Of a stretch of DNA of 64,000 bases, positions 22,964-33,890 are shown piece after piece. This DNA comes from Oidiodendron maius Zn (Eukaryota > Ascomycota > Leotiomycetes > Myxotrichaceae): contig KN832876.1 of the NCBI GenBank assembly GCA_000827325.1, forward strand, positions 372,001-436,000, written 5' to 3'. Every line of letters starts with the position of its first letter. The first letter of the stretch is position 1. The translations under genes were made by a program, and so were the position numbers. The notes under the pieces were generated by a model. The model saw nothing but the letters and a program-made list of their open reading frames with translations, ran no database searches and had not been told where the DNA came from.

Positions 22964-23880
22964 GATAAGTGGCCGGGTGCTGTGAGCAGGAGCTGGCTCT
23001 TGAGTGGGCGTTTGGGTCGGTCCAAGTTGATAGAGGAGGCCTGCGCCACGACGTGTGGGCTAGGCATGACGGACCGAGGAGGTAAAGATGTTCAAGACGG
23101 GACGTACAATTAGCATAGCGTCAGGTGTGCCTCGTAGGTAAATTATGAAGCTCGTTGTAGAAGCGATGCTGCGATGAGAGATTGATTATTTGGCCCTTGA
23201 CTGACCCCATATGATGAGAACAGTGAACGGCCTCCTAGCCTTGAACCCGGGAGCTTTATCAGCCATGACATCCAAGCTGGATGGTATTCCCTGAGGTATT
23301 CCCGTCTGGGACATGTCTATTATGCCTGGTGCCTAAGGCCGCGAACCCCCAACCCTGCAGCGAGGGCCAGCGGGAGTTTGGGAGCCCTGCGTCATCGATG
23401 GCGCGTGCACGATGCGCGGTAACCTGTAATTATGCGTATATCTGCCGTATTTGAGCGACGGTTTTACGGCCTAACCTGAGGTACCGCCCAATCCATATTC
23501 AAGGCCGCAACCACATCCTCATATCGGACTGCATCATCCCATCGCTCCTTCCTCCGATCCGCCTTCCTCTCCTCTCCCCCCTTCCACGCGTCTTCTTCTC
23601 CCGCCTCCATCCCCTTCCAGATTGCTGATTCTCTCCCCGGGACTCCTCCACTAGTTTGCAGACCTTTCCCGCCTCGGCATCTTTCTGGAATCAATATTCT
23701 TACTTATACTACCTGCCCTCGTCCCAATATCCAGTGAGTCTCGCTACGACTGATCTTCTTTCCAAAACGTCATTCAGATGTGCAATTGAACCCCCACTAC
23801 CCCAGACCTCCATCTCACCTGCGGCGTTGGCAGTCCGGTATATATACTCCCATACGACGACCCGGCATCAATTGCCCTTT
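22964..23880. other. Intergenic region: ThrRS 3' side and Slm gene promoter
   Basis: About 0.9 kb. The last 400 bases are strongly C/T-rich on the plus strand (CTTCCTCCGATCCGCCTTCC), a long pyrimidine-rich leader or promoter. The Slm frame is open upstream to 23656, but conserved sequence starts only after 23881. I see no RNA gene; an apparent B-box at 23237-23247 fails to fold. Confidence 0.5.
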
Positions 23881-26598
23881 ATGTCGGGCCCCAGTGCGTC
23901 GTCGGTTCCTCCAGCCCTTCTCGAAAAGGGGTACGGAGCGAACAGTGTCCCGCGATCACAAGTCGCGCCTCTAAGTACGGCGACCGACTTTGGATCAGCG
24001 CCGGGCAACCCCTCAGACCTGTCGCCATTGTCACAATCGGTCCAACAACACTACGGGCGTTTCAATGAGGAATGGGATGCAAGTCGACGAGGTAGCTCGA
24101 TATTGGATGGCACACTACAGCGATCCAACTCTGCCATGTCGCAGGGCGAGACACTTACTCCATCGCGAGGGGGGACCCTCAAGAAGAAGGCTTCCCTAAA
24201 AAGGGGCTCGAGTCTTAAGAGGAACAGCAGCCGGCGCAGCTCGAGAGCTGGCAGCGTTCGCAGTCTTGCTTTACAACCTTCTGGAGACTCCGATGAGATG
24301 CACAGCGCATTCTATTCTCCCGTCCCCACCAGCGGCAACCCTACAGAAATACTGGCAAACAGGTTTCAAGGTAGGTACCGATGCCATGTTCAGCTCACTG
24401 GTTAACTGATCACCTTAAAAGCCTGGCGCAAAGTCCTGAAAGATCTCATCACATTCTACAGAGAAATGCAGACGCATTACGATCACAAGGCTAAAAGTCT
24501 ACTCAAGGTTTCCAACGCTATCAGCAGCCCTACTGCGCCATCGCCCTTCATGTCGTCGGGAGTTGTTGACGAGGCTCTCCAAATAATACGAAGCTACCAC
24601 AAGCTAGCTATTATTGAGTGTACAAAGGCTAGAGATATTGAAAATGATGTTATTCTTGCGCTGGTCGGCTTGCGCAGTGATTTGAGCCAGAAGATAAAGG
24701 AGATCAAGAGTCTGTCAGGGGACTTCAAAAATTCCGTTGAAAAGGAAATGGAAAACACCCGTAAGGTGGTTCATGCTCTTCAGGACGGGTTAGGGCAATC
24801 GGACCTCGACCCATCGCAGGGGATCGGAAAGCAAGACCCGTACTTACTGAAGTTGGCTGTTGATCGTCAAGTCGAGAAGCAAATTGATGAAGAGAATTAT
24901 CTACATCAAGTGAGCAACAAACTCCGGTATTCATCACACTACTCCAGAAGCTTGCTAACCGATTCAGGCGTATCTTAATCTTGAAGCTTCCGGCCGAGAG
25001 CTAGAGGCTATTGTCGTTGGCGAGATACAGAAGTCCTACAACGCTTATGCAGGGATTCTGAAGCGTGAGGGTGACGCGGCTTATGCTGCAGTCGACGGAC
25101 TGCGTGCTGGGCCCGTTGCTATGCCAAAGGACTATGAGTGGAACGCATTTGTGGAAAAGGATGAGCACTTCGTTGATCCTAGGATCCCTGTCCGGAACGC
25201 CGAAAATATAACATATCCTGGACGTGACAACGAATTGTGAGACTTCATCAAAACAACTCCCCTCGACAACTGCTAACCCAAGTAGGGCACAAGAAGTCAG
25301 AGCAGGCTTATTGGAACGCAAGAGCAAGTATCTCAAGAGCTATACAGCCGGCTGGTACGTATACGTATTCTGTCTTGGCGATTCACTCCCTCTCGTTTAC
25401 TAGGCATGGATCATGTTCGTTACTGACCAACGTCAGGTATGTACTCTCTCCAACTCATTTGCATGAGTTCAAATCAGCGGATAAAACGCAAGCCCCTATC
25501 ATGTCGCTTTACCTACCTGAGCAGAAGCTGGGCTCCCATTCCGCTGAAGGCGCAAGTTCCAATAAGTTCATGCTGAAGGGACGCCAAACGGGTTCCATGC
25601 ACCGTGGGCATTCCTGGATCTTCAGGGCAGAATCGTGGGATACCATGCAAGCGTGGGTGTCAGATATCGAAGCTTTGACAAACAAGACTCCACAAGAGCG
25701 CAATGCATTCGTTCGCCGGCACGCTCGCAGCGCTAGTGGATCGTCACAGAAGGCCGCCTCCGTCAGTAGTGACGGATTGATGGATGAAGAGGATGAGGAA
25801 CCCTTCTCTGCCTCGGCTTCATCTGTTGCTGCACCAGCCCCGAAACAAGACGTATTGCCAAGACGTCCGCAACCAGGTGGGAGATTTCCATCTGACCTCA
25901 GAATCGACGTAGATCGTGGCTTACAGGCTCCTCTCTCGCCTTCTAGTGGAAGTTCCGGTTTTGGAGACGTCAGAGATCGCGACATGACCACTGCCTCTGT
26001 AGCTCAGCCCCATGGTAGAGTTGGTCAGCATTATGCCGATGACTCATCCCCGACTCACGCTGCGGTCGTGAACCAGTATGCCAAAGAGGATGGGATTAAT
26101 CCATATACCGGAGAGCCCACAGCCGTTGAAGCTGCTGCCCTTGCCGCAGCGTCAAAGTCATTCCGTGAGTACGAGCCTATCGCAGATGATGAGATGGCAA
26201 GAGCACAGCAGCACGGAGAAGCGCAGGCCGCATACGGATCTTCGACTTTAGCATCCCCCGATACCTTTCTCAACGAATCCGAGCAGCAGGCTGCCCGCGA
26301 AGCTGCTTTAATTGCTGCAGAAGATGTGCCCCTGTCCACATCCATTCCAGTCAGCTCAACATCTATTCCTGGACATAGTCACACCACCAATGAAGTCTTT
26401 GCAAGCGAAGCGAACACAGAAAAAGCTGCAATGGCACCGCTAGCACAGCCAATTCAAGTTTCAGTAAAGACAGCATCGGCACCTCTGGCCAATGGATCTC
26501 TGCCGATACCGTTGCCAACGGGGCCTAGGAATGGATCAGTTCAGAGCATTAGCCAGTTGCATGTTCCGGGTGAGTTTCCTAAGCCATCGAGTTCTTAA
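23881..26598 (+). CDS. SLM1: PH-domain eisosome/TORC2 effector, Slm1/Slm2-like
   Basis: Slm proteins bind PI(4,5)P2 and TORC2 and link plasma-membrane stress to sphingolipid synthesis and actin. Five exons: 23881-24370, 24422-24909, 24968-25236, 25286-25354 and 25437-26598, total 825 aa, every junction in phase (NRFQ-AWRKVLKDL; LHQ-AYLNLEASG; DNEL-AQEVRAG; TAGW-YVLSP). Parts: a Ser/Arg-rich N-terminus (KRGSSLKRNSSRRSSRAGS), an F-BAR-like helical region about 165-400 (AWRKVLKDLITFYREMQTHY; RSYHKLAIIECTKARDIEND), a PH domain about 420-530 (KYLKSYTAGWYVLSPTHLHE to WDTMQAWVSDIEAL), then a disordered Ala/Ser/Pro tail of about 300 residues. Start context is weak (TTTATGT), so an upstream start is possible. 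Confidence 0.9.
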
Positions 26599-27132
26599 GC
26601 GGGAGTTGGATAACCCCTGTACCTGTACGGATAGGTAGATAGCTGTATTTATATCTTATAGGGCGGTGGGAATACCATGATTTAGTGGACATAAGTCTTC
26701 TATTAGTGACGATATTGCGATGAACGATGTCGTCTCAATCAGGAATATGTGAATACTCAACCAACTCACTATAGCTACCGTTTAATGTATCGTCATAGCC
26801 AGGTGTTAGGTCAGGAACGTGTGTATTACTGAGATCTATGAGTAGAACGAGAACAATACCTCTTTCAAAGACAACAAGTGAGGCGGCACGGTTAGCATAC
26901 AGTCAGGACAGAAGGGTCAATAGAGAGTAAAGTGATTTTTTATGTGGTGCCCAAACACCAATGTTCAGCTTTGAAGAGGTATCATAGCGTGTTCCAAGTC
27001 AAATCGCACAGGTATCCAGCGGAGGGCCTCGTGTATTAAAAGTCCCGTCCCAGCCCCGTCTACTCCAACAGGCGCTTTAATCCAGCCACTCTTCAAAGGC
27101 ACCACTTCTATATTAGACAAAAGCACACACCC
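26599..27132. other. Intergenic region between convergent Slm gene and CHO1
   Basis: Two 3' UTRs, about 0.53 kb, AT-leaning, with no open frame or repeat of note. Confidence 0.5.
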
Positions 27133-28143
27133 CTACGGCTTCGGAATATGTATTGTCTTGCTCGTCATCAGACAGCCACTGAGCACGAACAGTCCCGCGA
27201 CAGGATGAAATTCGAACATGCTGCCCTGGGCCCACGTACCCAGCGGCAAGTTCTCCAGGATCCAGCCCTGGTTGACCCAGTAGGCCATAAGAGTGGCGAT
27301 GCAGAGCGACGTGGGGATCGGCGTGCCTTCGAAATACTGGCTCTTGCCGCTGGCGTCCTTGGGCACGTTGGCCACGGTGATGTTGAAGCGCGCCAGGCGC
27401 GTAAGGCCGCAGAGCACGAAGAAGGTGAGCAGGATGTGATCGACGGGAGTGCGCAGGCCGAGCGCAAAGGCGGCAGCGGCGGGGGACACGCCGAAAGAGA
27501 TCTGTAGGAAGAAAGAAAAAATGTGGTCAGCTTCGAGCGAAATTTTATATAAAAAATAAAAATATTATTCTTAGGCGAATTGTGGAGGGGCTGAATGTAG
27601 GGAGGAGAGGAGAGAGAGGCGTGCAGAAGAGGAACGTACCAGATCAGCCAGCGAATCCAGTTCCTGGCCCATGAGACTGCTCTTCTTCCTCCAGCGGGCG
27701 ACCTTGCCATCCATAAAGTCGAAGAAGAGGCCGAAGGGCATAAAGGCTAGGGCCGCCCAGAGATTGCCCAGCGCGGAGGGCGGACCCAGGCAGTACCGCA
27801 TGGACGAGAAGATGGACATGATGCCGCAGAACCCTAATGATGGCAAATCACACACAATATCAGCATACGCGGGACGCTCGAGTCAGGGCGTGGGCAGAGG
27901 AGGTGGAATGGAGGGGCATCCCACGAACCGTTGAGCTCCGTGATGAGGTCGGCCAGGTGCAACATGCGGATCAAAGTGAAATGGCCGGTGGCTTCGTGCA
28001 GCAGCTTCTTCTGCTTCTCGACAGCTGGCACGCGGTCAGTCAGGGCAGGCACACGAGGCGGGTGGGAGGGACGGACCCGGCTCAGCGACGGTTACATCCT
28101 TCATGGAGCCGTTGGCGGCATTGGCGCTTGCTCTCTTGGACAT
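27133..28143 (-). CDS. CHO1: Phosphatidylserine synthase (CDP-DAG:serine type)
   Basis: Makes phosphatidylserine from CDP-diacylglycerol and serine in the ER, first step of the de novo PE/PC route. Four exons: 28143-28077, 28024-27929, 27833-27640 and 27501-27133, total 241 aa. Exon 1 donor is an unusual GTCCGT; exon 2 donor is GTTCGT. The CDP-alcohol phosphotransferase signature DGx2ARx8Gx3Dx3D is complete: [20 protein letters not shown] followed by DSLAD. It is split just after LADL, and exon 4 restores [15 protein letters not shown]. Membrane segments include [29 protein letters not shown] and [14 protein letters not shown]. Length and order match fungal PSS. Confidence 0.94.
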
Positions 28144-28821
28144 TCTAGGCGGGAGCTTGAGGCGGGATCGATATTTAATTTGATATGATTATTGATTCTC
28201 TTCCCAGGGTGGATGGGTGGTGTCGGGGGGGTGGTTTTGGTGGAGGGATTGTGGTGGTGCCAGCATGGAATGAATAGGATTTAGAGTGGAGAGAAATTGA
28301 TGGGAACTTTCAAAGCTTTGAAAGTTTCACAGCCACTCCGGTGATGACGTTGAGTGGCACAGGCGTCCGGGATTCCCCCATTGGCCAGTGCGCGTGGCGA
28401 GTTGGCCCCTGAGGCAGGCAACTGAGCTACAGATACGAATATGGACGTGAAATATAGAGAATATGGATATGGGTATAGAGATGGATATAGAGTCAATACA
28501 GACCTCCAAGCTTGACGCATAACAAGTCTAACGTGAGTACGTAATATATATATCAGCACGCGAGGTTGACGGCCCTCGTGGCCTTGTATTGCCTTTCTAC
28601 AACTGTATACAGGCCGTGCCTTACCAAACGCCAGTACGCCGAGCTCATCTCGACGTCAGATTCGTACACTCTACAACCATGCATCCTGCCTATACTGAGA
28701 GAGCCGCGCCACCGAGTGCCAGTTACCATGTACACCACCCGTGTAGTGCTAGATGCGGATATCACACGCCATTTCCCACTGGCGTCGTCCGAATTCACCA
28801 CTCGCACAACACGACGGCCCT
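28144..28821. other. CHO1 promoter and 3' flank of the metallopeptidase gene
   Basis: About 0.68 kb between two minus-strand genes. It holds a purine/TA-rich degenerate repeat at 28436-28500. Plus-strand open frames from 28566 onward run into the antisense of the metallopeptidase exons and are not supported. Confidence 0.5.
28436..28500. repeat. Degenerate GATATGG/GATATAG-type simple repeat
   Basis: The stretch repeats variants of ATATGGA, ATATAGAG and GGATATGGGTATAGAG without exact periodicity. It is about 330 bp upstream of the CHO1 start. It is probably a decayed microsatellite. Confidence 0.4.
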
Positions 28822-31296
28822 TCAGTGTGCGAGAATAATGCCAAAGCCGTCCACCCACCTGCCGCACGATCCTGTAACGCCTGCAATGCTGTATCCTCTC
28901 GGGGGTATCAAAGTGTGACTAGAGATGGTCAGCAGAGTGAGGCCATCCTCGGCGCAACAGCTTGACTCACCCAGAGCCTCCAGTTGCATTCCCAAAGAAC
29001 GCCGACTTCCTACCAAGGCTCGTCATGATGGCGATGCCATCCACCCATACTCCGCTTCTGACATAAAAGCCGCTGATATATTCTCCTCTTCGCGTGTCTA
29101 GAGAGTATCAGCATCCGCTTAGCCTGTTCCAATGCAGCCAGTGGACTCACCCAGATTAAACTCGCTGCCTCCTGGCTGGCCACCCTTCTTCCCAAATATT
29201 TGGGTGGACCCATCGTCGTATATGAACTCGATCCCATCTAAAGCGAACCCATGGTACACCCGGACTTGTGTCAATAATTTTGTACGTGCAACGCTGGTGA
29301 GGATAACTTCCTCAGGTTGAGAGTCTTCCATCTGTGAGAAGCCGAGCTTACTACTCCTAAAGCCCATCTGGCCATTAGGAAGCTTGACTCTGGACACTTT
29401 CGATGTGAGAATGCCAAAATCAGAGACATCGTGGCTACCACCACCCCAAGAGTGGAAAGAGAGCATCAGCTTTGACTTCTTCTTATCGTCAGGCAGCCGG
29501 CTCCTTAGATCTTGCTCAGTAAGCAGGAACTGTTTCTGAATTGGGCCACCACCATTGCCGTCACCGAACTCCTGCCAGTGATGACATAGATCATCACCAG
29601 TAACAAAGATTTCTATAAAAGCGATCCCTGAGGCAGCAGTGACCATTGCATTTCCATTTTCGACAGGCCACACTTGGATAGAATCATCGTTATGTCGCGG
29701 AGGATCGGCTGGCAGGGCAAAGCAGGGGTGGGCACGGAAACGAAGGCAGTCCAGTCGGTGCCAGGTGCATTCATCTTTTGGTAGAACCAACCCGCCCTTT
29801 GATTTCGTTCTCGTAGAGTATGGCTCGCGGGTGGTAAAAGTTCTATTCAGCGTAACGTAGTCGCGAAGCATGACTCCGTTCTCTTGGTGAGGGCAGCCAA
29901 AAACGTGGCCTACTTCGTGCATTTGTGCGCCAATGCCGATATTTGCAGCCTCCCAACTGCTTCCGGACTCGTTGAGATCATTCGCGACATAATTCGTATC
30001 TGTCGGCGTGCAGTCTGAGAATGCCGGGACCACCTCTTCAATACTTGTCGGATAGCTCTGCAGTGCTTGCGAGCCAAATATGGAAATGTGCAGTTCTCCC
30101 CTATTTCCCTGTAGAGCAGCGTGACCAGTAATTAAATTCGCTCCGCTGTCCCAGTGAGCATCCATTAACATGACCGTCACATAATGCTTCTGGCCTGGTA
30201 GAGGCTTGAGGTAATCTCTCACAGCTTCTGCAGCAATCCCTAAGAGGCCATCTCTGTCCTTCGCATTGGGATTCTGCTGTGCGATGTTGGGGTCTCGAAG
30301 CTCCGCCACCGTCTTCGAGCTTCGAATGACGTGGATCTTGGCCTCGCTCCTCATTGTCCCTAGCTCACGATCCCGGTAATTAGATGTGCCCGTCACCCAC
30401 TCCTCGTCCATTCTAAAGACTCTCCTCCCTAATCTATTGCGGGCCATCTGCTCAGCGGTGAAGGCTTGCCAGAGGTATGCAGCCATCCTGAACTTCCGGA
30501 TCGCCGTCTCGAAGCCATTCCCTTCCCTTTCGATACGTGCTGGGACGGCATCAAAGGTGCCGGGAGAGTCCTTGCCTAGAAGGATAACCAACTGCAGAGG
30601 CGGTGCATTTAGAGGTGGAACCATATGGACAGTAAGGTAGGATGAATGGATGGGGTTAGAAGTGTTGCCATTGGCAAGCTTGGGGGAGGTAAAATCGAAT
30701 CGTAATCGATTGGGCCCGGGAGTGAGGTATACAAGAGCCTTGAAATGCGACTCTGATACGGGCCAAAGGGTTGGTGGGAAGCCATCATCGAGGCGACTCA
30801 CGGTCAGGTTGCCCTCGAGGGGCTGCGTGGCGGGGTCGGAAATGATGCCGTATATGAGAAGGACCTTTTGATAGACCTAACGCCAGTCAGCCACTACCTT
30901 CAAACCCCAAGCCGGGATGCATACCCAAGAGTTGTCCGAGATGGAGAGGATCCGGGGAGCATATTGCGAGGTAGGGAGAGTTGAATTGGGGGAGCCCAGG
31001 CCCGACATGCCAGAGACGCTCTGCCTGCTAGTCACGGAGGGTGAGGCATAAGGGCGCGGAGGCGGGGCAGCGGCGCCATTGACGGATTGGAGATTGGTGG
31101 CCGAATTGGAGGTGGAGAGCGCGGGCGGCGTGGTCGAGCCGTACGCCAAGTTCAGCGTGGAGGAGGACGGCGTGGCGGAGGAGGAGTGGGAGTGCTGGCC
31201 GTTGGAGAGGACGTTCTGGTTGGCGTCGACACTCTCCTCGGTACGGAAGCTGGCTTTGGAACGCCTGCGAAAGTCCGAGAGGAACGAAGGCGCCAT
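28822..31296 (-). CDS. Zinc metallopeptidase with C-terminal jacalin-like lectin domain
   Basis: Belongs to the conserved fungal putative peptidase family that includes budding yeast YIL108W; biological substrate unknown to me. Four exons: 31296-30925, 30876-29151, 29097-28971 and 28918-28822, total 773 aa, in phase (SDNSW-VYQKVLLIYG; FNL-DTRRGEYISGF; GSG-HTLIPPRGYS). The active-site motif is HEVGHVFGCPH at 444-454 (HExxHxxGxxH), so a third-His metzincin-like site. The N-terminal 120 residues are Ser/Thr/Pro-rich and disordered, with no signal peptide, suggesting a cytosolic enzyme. Residues about 615-773 form a jacalin-like fold: DGIEFIYDDGSTQIFGKKGG, GEYISGFYVRSGVWVDGI and a final GSCGRWVDGFGIILAH. 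The two small 3' exons encode the lectin end and are easy to miss. Confidence 0.9.
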
Positions 31297-32692
31297 GACG
31301 ATGGAGGGAGAGGCCTTTCTTTGTATTTATTTCACATGGGCATAGTCGGAGGAGGTGAATTGGATAAAACGAGAGAGGGAGAGAAAAGGAGAGGAGGTTG
31401 GAGGTGGAGTTGAGGGAGACACGCAAGAGATGACGGCACAGGCACAAAACAGGATCGCCCCGACGCTGATAACAGCGGCGTAGATGCTGGACCAAGGTTT
31501 TTTGGGGGGGTGGGGGTTGGAAGAAGGGGAAGAAGGGGAAGAAGAGAGGAGCTACCTGGCCTCACCTACCCGGGGGATGGTAATACGAATAAGGTACACG
31601 GATAGCAACTGCCATCGCGGTCGTGTGGATCGCCACCGCCAGAGGGGACTGACTGCATTCTTGTCGGCAGGGAGAGATGGGCGGCGTTGGAGGATGGAGG
31701 CTGCTGCTACTGCCGCAAAAACCCTGGATCTGCGGGAGGTGATGGTGTCCATAGATCCGTCCATAGATCCGTCCATGGCCGACCTTACATACCTCTGACA
31801 TAGCTGACATCTCTCCTGCGCCTCTGTCGCCGCTCTCCATGATCGGCCCATGTCTCTGTGGCATGCCTCTTTCCGGGCATAGGGCCTGAGAGGGGGTTCA
31901 GACATCGCCGTCAATAATGTGCATTGGCACGGCGATGGAATGGAACATCGTGACCGCATTCTTGGCTGCGGGCTCTGGACTGGCGATGTCTGAGCGTCGA
32001 GGGGAAGAAATGATTCGTGTGCCTTACAGTAGATACGTCGAGGGAAGAGATATCTTGGTACAGGGTAGCGTAATATCGTGCGCTGCTCATCTACTAATAC
32101 TTTATGCTCCTAATCCTACTAATATCGTTCTGCCGTCTCGTCCAGCTAAGCCCAAACCCCAGCGGTTCAGCTGAGCAAATGGATGGGGTGACATCCAACG
32201 CTTCCCTGACTGACTGACCGACCGGCCAACTGACTTCCTCCTCCTCGTTCCATTCCGCGCTCTCCATCCCTCTCATATATTTGCCTAGGGCAGCAGCACT
32301 CGCCATATTATATTCACTTGATTCATATTATCGGGCGTCGCCTGTCTCCCGTATCCCGCTGCTAGAGATCCTGCGCTCTTTTCAACTGTGCCAAACTGCT
32401 ACCAACCTCCACCTTCAGCTCCAGCTCTCCCCCCTTCGACCTACCACTTTCGGCCCTTGTCAGCCCAACCTCCTCTCCCGGCGCCAGAATACTCTCTTCG
32501 CCGACCTGATATCTCCATCGGGCGTCGTCGTTTGTCGATTCTTTCCTAGGGACAGCCTCTCCTTCAATCAGCCGTTCTCTCGTTTCCATTTCCTTCCAAT
32601 TTGCAGTCGTCTCCGTCGACTTCTTCCACCCACACCTCGAAGCGCCCACCTCCACCGACCTGAATACAGGACCAACATTCACTTTGCGCAGC
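31297..32692. other. Long divergent promoter region (metallopeptidase / Whi5-like)
   Basis: About 1.4 kb with no supported coding region; plus-strand frames at 31079-31413 are antisense to metallopeptidase exon 1. It contains a 12-bp tandem repeat at 31747-31776. A C/T-rich leader covers about 32340-32690 before the Whi5-like ATG. A long regulatory region suits a cell-cycle regulator, but that is inference. Confidence 0.5.
31747..31776. repeat. 12-bp tandem repeat, 2.5 copies
   Basis: The unit GTCCATAGATCC occurs at 31747-31758 and 31759-31770 without mismatch, then half a unit to 31776. It is a short minisatellite-like array in intergenic DNA. Confidence 0.7.
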
Positions 32693-33890
32693 ATGTCCTC
32701 GCCATGGAAGCCCGAGCCGGGCGAAGTGGCCGAGAAGGTCATTAAGAGAGTAGAATTGGGCAAGGTGAGTGTCCTCTGCGATCCTTTTTCCCTTCTGTTT
32801 TGCTCTGCCGGCCCAAGCTGACTTTTGCTCCGCACAGATGGCCCGCAAGCTCCAAAACCGACTCGCCCTCGCCCAGTTCAAGACCGAGAGAGGGTGGGAG
32901 GACCTCCCCTTAGACAGAATTGAGCCCAAGGTGCAGGAAGAACTGAGCCGTCGGAGGCCGCTCTCGAGCGGAGACATCTTATCAGACTCTTCCTCATCCA
33001 GCGCAACGTCTGATTTCCGTTACGCCAATAACCGCACCCTCCTGAGCTCCCCCCTTAAAGCTGCTGCAATATTCTCCAGTGGAAGCAGCAATGGCCACCG
33101 GAAGCGCACCTACCACAACAGCTTGGAGAATCTGACCTCGAGCACCGGCTCGCGGAAGAGATTTCGCTCCTCGCCAGCCGTCCGGGCACTGGGTTCAGGT
33201 CATACCTCTTGGACGAACCATCGCCAGCTCGCCCAGTCCTCTCCAATCAAGCCTCGCAAGCAGCCGCATTTTACCACATCGGCTGGTCCCGATTTGCCCT
33301 TCTTTCGTGGTGCGGCACACATGCAGGAGAACAATTTTGCGGCTGTATCTGACGACGAGGAGGACGCCCTTCCAACCCACTCCTTCAACATACACTCCTC
33401 CCCTCCACGCACACCTCCACCAGCTCGTAACCGCGGCAGCCTGGGTCGCAGTGGCAAAGAGAGGAATGGCAAGTCTGGCGAAGAGGGTGCTGACCTCCTT
33501 CTCTTCCTCGCGACTTCTCCGTCGCCAGCGAACCCGGCTTCCAGGGCACGCATGCAACCTCCATCTACACCGCCGCCCAAGAATATGGCTCTGCCCTCGT
33601 CTATGATGACGACCCCAGGAGGCGGTTCAGGACTGCTGTCAGTATTCGGGGCCCCACACACTCCGTCGCAGAACTTCGACTTCTCCGACTTCGTCAATAT
33701 CACGCCCAGCCCTGGCCAGCGCCCGTGGCCCAAGACGCCAGGCACTATCAAGACCCCACAGACGGTCTCCCGACGGCACCTGAACTTTGATAACTTCCTA
33801 CAGCCCAGCGCCAGCCCCGGCTTGCGGGACCACAGCGCGGCGAAGCACGCCAGCTTAGGTATGCAGCTAGGAGGTGATCTTATCTCGTGA
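32693..33890 (+). CDS. Whi5/Nrm1-type G1/S transcription repressor
   Basis: Whi5-family proteins bind SBF/MBF and restrain G1/S transcription until CDK phosphorylation. Exons 32693-32764 and 32838-33890 give 374 aa. Exon 1 is MSSPWKPEPGEVAEKVIKRV plus ELGK, and exon 2 starts MARKLQNRLALAQFKTERGW, the family's short conserved helix. A second conserved block near 239-255 reads EEGADLLLFLATSPSPA, matching the GTB (G1/S transcription-factor-binding) motif. Many SP/TP sites (TPPPARN, SPSPA, STPPPK, KTPGTIKTPQT) are candidate CDK targets. The rest is disordered. The frame is also open upstream of the acceptor from 32769, so an alternative first exon is possible. Whether it is the Whi5 or Nrm1 equivalent cannot be told. 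Confidence 0.8.

Noticed and set aside
23237-23247. A B-box-like GGTTCAAGGCT on the minus strand
   Set aside because: The T-arm stem fails at its third pair, and I could not build a D-arm or acceptor stem around it.
28566-28918. Overlapping plus-strand open frames of 90-110 codons
   Set aside because: They overlap the last jacalin exon in antisense and show no domain.
31079-31413. Plus-strand open frames of about 90-110 codons
   Set aside because: They are antisense to exon 1 of the metallopeptidase, which splices in phase to a conserved protein.
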